A DNA stretch of 8,958 bases from Acidaminococcaceae bacterium (GTDB lineage Bacteria; Bacillota; Negativicutes; Acidaminococcales; Acidaminococcaceae). A program made the position numbers and the translations under genes. Where the stretch lies: the NCBI GenBank assembly GCA_003512125.1, contig DOSQ01000172.1, forward strand, positions 1-8,958, given 5' to 3'. Each line of letters starts with the position of its first letter. The stretch's first letter is position 1. Of the stretch, positions 6,481-8,958 are shown piece by piece. Under the pieces are notes generated by a model. That model was not told the DNA's origin. It searched no databases and worked only from the letters and a program-made list of their open reading frames with translations.

Positions 6481-7512
6481 TTATCGCAAGGTACCTACTA
6501 CTTTGTCCGCTTTGGTCTGCCTTGCTATGTCTTCGGCAATACGGCTGCAGATGTTGCGTTCTACCCCATCTACCGCAGCACCGATAGCGTTTTTAATTGC
6601 CTTTGCCTTGGAAGAACCGTGGCAGATAAAGAAAGGAGCCCGCACCCCAAGCAGCAACGCACCGCCGTAGGCTTCCGGATCCAGTCGCTTTTTCAATCCG
6701 CCCAGGGCCGGTTTGATCAGAAGTCCGCCAATCTTAGCCAGAAAACCTCCGCTCAGGATGGCTTCTTTCACCATGGTCAGGATAGCTGTAGCCAGCCCTT
6801 CTGCCGCTTTCAGCACCACGTTGCCCACAAAGCCGTCACAGACCACCACGTCTACATTGCCTTTATTGATGTCCCGGCCTTCCACGTTGCCGATAAAATG
6901 AATCAGCTTCTCTTCCTTCAGCAGAGGATAGGTGGCCAGCGTCTGTTCGTTACCCTTGATTTCCTCTTCACCAATATTTAACAGTCCCACCCGGGGATTT
7001 TTAATATTCAGCATCAGTTCCGCATAAATGGAGCCCATGATAGCGTTTTGAAGCATGTGCTCCGGCTTGGCATCCACTTTGGCCCCGCTGTCCAACAGCA
7101 CCGTGGTACCTGTCAGACTGGGAATCGGTGTAGCAATTGCAGGCCGGCCCACACCGCGAATCCGCCCCAGATGGAACAGTGCCGATGCCACAGCCGCACC
7201 CGTACTGCCGGAAGATACCAGTGCGTCACACTCTTTGTTACGCAACAAGTCTGTCGCTACCACAATGGAAGCATCCTTCTTTGTCTTTACCGCAATCCCC
7301 GGGTGTTCATGCATCCCAATCACTTCTGATGCATGCCGGACGGTAAGATGCGGGTCACTATCCGCTCCGTATGTTTTTAACAATTCCTTAATGGTAGGTT
7401 CATCACCCACCAACACAACATCACATTTATATTCTTTCACCGCCATTACGGCCCCCAGAACCAATTCCTTCGGACCGTAATCAGTGCCCATCACATCCAG
7501 CGCAATTCTCAT
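6481..7512 (-). CDS. plsX: Acyl-ACP:phosphate acyltransferase
   Basis: Makes acyl-phosphate from acyl-ACP and inorganic phosphate, the donor used by the membrane enzyme PlsY to start phospholipid synthesis. PlsX thus links FAS II output to the membrane. The 343-residue protein has normal length and family segments in order: LDVMGTDYGP (5-14), LVSSGSTGA (98-106), LLNIGEEEIKGNE (177-189), VVVCDGFVGNV (222-232), AYGGALLLGV (281-290) and CHGSS (297-301). The opening motif differs slightly from the more usual DAMGGDxAP. The start at 7512 is set by GAGG five bases upstream, which overlaps the fapR stop codon; the gap to fapR is 7 bases, so coupling is likely. An open upstream extension to 7614 lies inside fapR and is not part of the gene. 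Confidence 0.97.
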   Translation of the reverse strand: MRIALDVMGTDYGPKELVLGAVMAVKEYKCDVVLVGDEPTIKELLKTYGADSDPHLTVRHASEVIGMHEHPGIAVKTKKDASIVVATDLLRNKECDALVSSGSTGAAVASALFHLGRIRGVGRPAIATPIPSLTGTTVLLDSGAKVDAKPEHMLQNAIMGSIYAELMLNIKNPRVGLLNIGEEEIKGNEQTLATYPLLKEEKLIHFIGNVEGRDINKGNVDVVVCDGFVGNVVLKAAEGLATAILTMVKEAILSGGFLAKIGGLLIKPALGGLKKRLDPEAYGGALLLGVRAPFFICHGSSKAKAIKNAIGAAVDGVERNICSRIAEDIARQTKADKVVGTLR

Positions 7513-7519
7513 GCGTTCC

Positions 7520-8083
7520 TCAGCTTCCTTTCCTGACCGCAGCAATAATAAACTTAGCCCGGAACACTTCCGTATTTTCCTTTTTAATGATGACCCTGAT
7601 ATAATATCTGTCATCTTTGATGTTCGTCACATCTGCTTTTGCAACCAATCTGTCGCCAGGATATACCGGCACCTTATATTTTACATTGCTGACTGCTGTC
7701 AGAGCAAATTCCGTATCTACCAACGCCAGGGCCAGTGTATCAGCCATAGCGAACATGAAATAGCCTCGTCCCACACCGGTTTTTCCCAGCACCATCTCAT
7801 GGGTGATGGTCATCGTGGAAATTGCGGACCGGTTCAGTTCCAGATCAATCAGTTCGCCTACAATATCCTTCTGGTCAATCGCTTTCAGACGGGTGCTGGC
7901 CGTACTTGCCATCAACCGGATCCGCTCCCGCAGTTCCGGTATATTCAAAGCCAGACGGTCCAGCCGAACCGTAGGCACACTGACCTTCAAAGTCTTTGCC
8001 AGCTGTTCGTCGGTTAAAAATGGATCCTTCTGAACCAGCTTCTGTAATTTTTCATGGCGAACCAGCTTTTTCGAAGAATTCAT
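7520..8083 (-). CDS. fapR: FapR, malonyl-CoA-responsive repressor of lipid synthesis genes
   Basis: Transcriptional repressor of Firmicute FAS II and phospholipid genes; malonyl-CoA binding releases it from DNA. The 187-residue protein has a DeoR-like helix-turn-helix at about 22-45 (FLTDEQLAKTLKVSVPTVRLDRL), a linker helix beginning IPELRERI (48-55) and a hot-dog effector domain from about 73 to the end. It aligns with Bacillus subtilis FapR over nearly its whole length, as recalled. Arg106 and Gly107 of the effector tunnel are kept, but the Asn at position 115 of the Bacillus protein is Asp here. The start at 8083 follows GAGGTG with five bases between. It is first in the fab operon, immediately behind a putative FapR operator, so it probably represses itself and all genes through rnc. 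Confidence 0.95.
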   Translation of the reverse strand: MNSSKKLVRHEKLQKLVQKDPFLTDEQLAKTLKVSVPTVRLDRLALNIPELRERIRLMASTASTRLKAIDQKDIVGELIDLELNRSAISTMTITHEMVLGKTGVGRGYFMFAMADTLALALVDTEFALTAVSNVKYKVPVYPGDRLVAKADVTNIKDDRYYIRVIIKKENTEVFRAKFIIAAVRKGS

Positions 8084-8085
8084 TT

Positions 8086-8128
8086 TATCACCTCACTTTT
8101 AACACCTGGTTATAACACCTGCTTGTAT
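8086..8128 (-). repeat. Three phased 13-bp repeats in the fapR leader
   Basis: Plus-strand cores ATCACCTC (8088), AACACCTG (8101) and AACACCTG (8114) recur at exactly 13-base intervals, each followed by a T-rich half. On the minus strand they read AGGTGTT, AGGTGTT and AGGTGAT. The last is the fapR ribosome-binding site. The repeats cover nearly the whole predicted leader from the transcription start to the fapR start codon. Confidence 0.75.
8099..8115. promoter_or_regulatory. Putative FapR operator
   Basis: The 17-bp imperfect dyad TTAACACCTGGTTATAA has the form TTAnnACCtGGTnnTAA, with 6 of 8 pairs symmetric. Against the Bacillus FapR operator as I recall it (TTAGTACCTGATACTAA) it matches at 12 of 17 positions, including the central ACCTG. 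It lies about 10-26 bases downstream of the predicted start of transcription and directly ahead of fapR. A weaker overlapping dyad, 8112-8128, is shifted by 13 bases. The dyad is seen directly; the identity as FapR site is inferred. Confidence 0.65.
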
Positions 8129-8130
8129 GC

Positions 8131-8159
8131 ATTATACTCTTTTTTGCATTTCCATGCAA
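8131..8159 (-). promoter_or_regulatory. Promoter of the fapR-fab operon
   Basis: Minus-strand -35 TTGCAT (8159-8154), a 17-base spacer and a perfect -10 TATAAT (8136-8131). The -35 box matches the sigma-A consensus only at TTG, but spacing and -10 are ideal and no gene intervenes before fapR. Transcription should begin near 8124, giving a leader of about 40 bases. The -35 box is also one arm of the dyad TTGCAT-TTCC-ATGCAA (8144-8159), a possible second regulator site. Confidence 0.75.
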
Positions 8160-8216
8160 GTCCTTTGTGGTAAAAAACGAAAAAAAGTACAATATGTTGG
8201 GCTTTTTTCCCTATAC

Positions 8217-8245
8217 ATTACACAAATTGCTAAAACACGGTTCAA
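8217..8245 (-). promoter_or_regulatory. Possible second upstream promoter for the fab operon
   Basis: Minus-strand TTGAAC (8245-8240), 17 bases, then TGTAAT (8222-8217): four and five matches to the consensus hexamers with ideal spacing. It lies after the rpmF terminator and before the stronger fapR promoter. A and T are abundant here, so a chance match is quite possible. Confidence 0.4.
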
Positions 8246-8260
8246 AACGAATTGCATTGT

Positions 8261-8296
8261 AAAAAGAAAAACCCCTGAAGACTTACGTCCTCAGGG
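8261..8296 (-). terminator. Intrinsic terminator of the yceD-rpmF unit
   Basis: Read leftward, CCCTGAGGAC pairs with GTCTTCAGGG across a GTAA tetraloop: ten pairs with one G-U. TTTTTCTTTTT follows at once (8271-8261). It starts 18 bases after the rpmF stop. It separates the ribosomal-protein unit from the fapR operon, unlike in enterobacteria, where rpmF and plsX are cotranscribed. Confidence 0.92.
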
Positions 8297-8314
8297 CCAA
8301 TTCTCAGTATGGAA

Positions 8315-8494
8315 TTATTCCTCGGTCTTAATAACTTCTTTCCCGTTATAGTAACCACATTCCGGACACACGCGGTGCGGCATCTTCATTTCGTGGCACT
8401 GCGGGCATTCAACCAGGCCCGGAGCGGTCAGCTTCCAGTTCGCACGGCGGGAGTCGCGGCGTGCTTTGGTCATTTTTCTCTTCGGTACTGCCAT
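8315..8494 (-). CDS. rpmF: 50S ribosomal protein L32
   Basis: Small ribosomal protein of the large subunit. The 59-residue product begins MAVPKRKMTKARRDSRR, the characteristic L32 opening, and has a four-cysteine zinc-binding pattern, C30xxC33 and C43xxC46, so it is the zinc-binding type of L32. The basic N-terminus and short acidic tail (KTEE) are usual. AGGAGG lies ten bases upstream of ATG 8494. It follows the yceD gene by 38 bases, a very widely conserved pair, and is followed by a strong terminator. The gene is short but unmistakable. Confidence 0.97.
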   Translation of the reverse strand: MAVPKRKMTKARRDSRRANWKLTAPGLVECPQCHEMKMPHRVCPECGYYNGKEVIKTEE

Positions 8495-8532
8495 TTCCCA
8501 TACACCTCCTAAACAAAAATGGTATTTAAAAT

Positions 8533-8958
8533 TTATTTGATGAACTGCTTTAATGCCGCAAGTCTTGGATCGACAGTGTCAGTATCGCAACTGCAAGGAC
8601 AGACGTTCCGGTCTGTACCGCAAACAGGGCAGATTCCCAGACAATCCTCTTTGCACAAGACTTTCAGAGGTTCTGCCAACAGCAGGCCCTCACGCAGCGG
8701 CTCTGTTATATCAACTACATCCGCTTCGTAGACATAAGCATCATTTTCAACGCCCGGACTTCCTGACGGGTAATACTTCTCTACAACGTCCGCAACGGAT
8801 TCTGCCTCAAACTCCTTCAGACAACGGGAACAAACACGGTTCACCGTTGCGCCGACCTGAGCTTTCAGCAGAAGCACATCCCCCACATTAGATATTTCCC
8901 CTTCAATCCGGACCTTGCCCGTAATTGACAACTCCGTTTCAATAATATCCAATTCAGC
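8533..8958 (-). CDS. YceD / DUF177 family protein, 5' end outside window
   Basis: The C-terminal 141 residues of a YceD-family protein; the reading frame is open through the right edge (A-E-L-D-I-I ...). Full-length Firmicute members are, as I recall, about 170 residues, so roughly the first 30 are probably missing. A TTG at 8952 could be mistaken for the start. Visible marks are VCSRCLKEFE, where the first cysteine pair lies, and a cysteine-rich stretch CKEDCLGICPVCG followed by CPCSC, which look metal-binding. The C-terminal DPRLAALKQF is typical of the family. YceD is almost always encoded next to rpmF. It has been linked to 23S rRNA accumulation in plants and bacteria, but the mechanism is not settled. 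Confidence 0.9.
   Translation of the reverse strand, partial: AELDIIETELSITGKVRIEGEISNVGDVLLLKAQVGATVNRVCSRCLKEFEAESVADVVEKYYPSGSPGVENDAYVYEADVVDITEPLREGLLLAEPLKVLCKEDCLGICPVCGTDRNVCPCSCDTDTVDPRLAALKQFIK

Noticed and set aside
8084..8314. A riboswitch or other structured RNA ahead of fapR
   Set aside because: After taking out the rpmF terminator, promoter and operator, the rest is A/T-rich without paired elements resembling a known lipid-related riboswitch.
1..8958. Mobile elements, CRISPR arrays, tRNA/rRNA genes or defence genes
   Set aside because: Nearly the whole window is accounted for by housekeeping genes in one orientation; no transposase, long inverted repeats, spaced repeats or structural RNA sequences were seen.

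Overview
The window carries a type II fatty-acid synthesis (FAS II) and phospholipid-initiation cluster. Every gene is on the minus strand, so transcription runs from the right edge (8958) to the left edge (1). FapR, the malonyl-CoA-sensing repressor, together with strong AGGAGG-type ribosome sites, TTG/GTG starts and the order yceD-rpmF / fapR-plsX-fabH-fabD-fabG-acpP-(fabK-like)-fabF-rnc, points to a Firmicute. Moderate GC content and the nitronate-monooxygenase-type enoyl reductase suggest Negativicutes or a relative. That placement is an inference; no species is claimed.

Layout, right to left. (1) 8315-8958: the 3' part of a YceD/DUF177 gene, cut by the window edge, then rpmF (ribosomal protein L32), ending in a strong intrinsic terminator (8261-8296). 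(2) 8084-8260: the regulatory region of the fab operon. It holds a sigma-A-like promoter just upstream of fapR, a second possible promoter further upstream, and a 17-bp dyad resembling the FapR operator. The dyad sits inside three phased 13-bp repeats, and the last repeat carries the fapR ribosome-binding site. (3) 3382-8083: fapR, plsX, fabH, fabD, fabG and acpP, mostly tightly packed. (4) 3335-3373: a strong terminator-like hairpin straight after acpP, followed by a perfect TATAAT hexamer. (5) 2328-3284: a FabK/NMO-family flavoenzyme, the only enoyl-ACP reductase candidate here, followed by another perfect hairpin (2279-2311). (6) 219-2245: fabF and rnc (RNase III), 5 bases apart. (7) 1-218: no gene; it contains a likely operon terminator (101-147) and a promoter-like pair (4-32) firing out of the left edge.

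How the genes work together. FabD loads malonyl groups onto the acyl carrier protein AcpP. FabH starts chains, FabF elongates them, FabG does the first reduction, and the FabK-like protein probably does the second. PlsX diverts finished acyl chains to acyl-phosphate for phospholipid synthesis, and FapR represses the operon until malonyl-CoA accumulates. The dehydratase (fabZ) and acetyl-CoA carboxylase (acc) genes are not in the window.

This is core metabolism rather than an accessory island, and I found no unknown defence or mobile system. The parts most worth a second look are the tandem-repeat FapR operator fused to the ribosome-binding site, the hairpin-bracketed non-canonical enoyl reductase with a four-cysteine cluster, and a FapR effector-pocket substitution.
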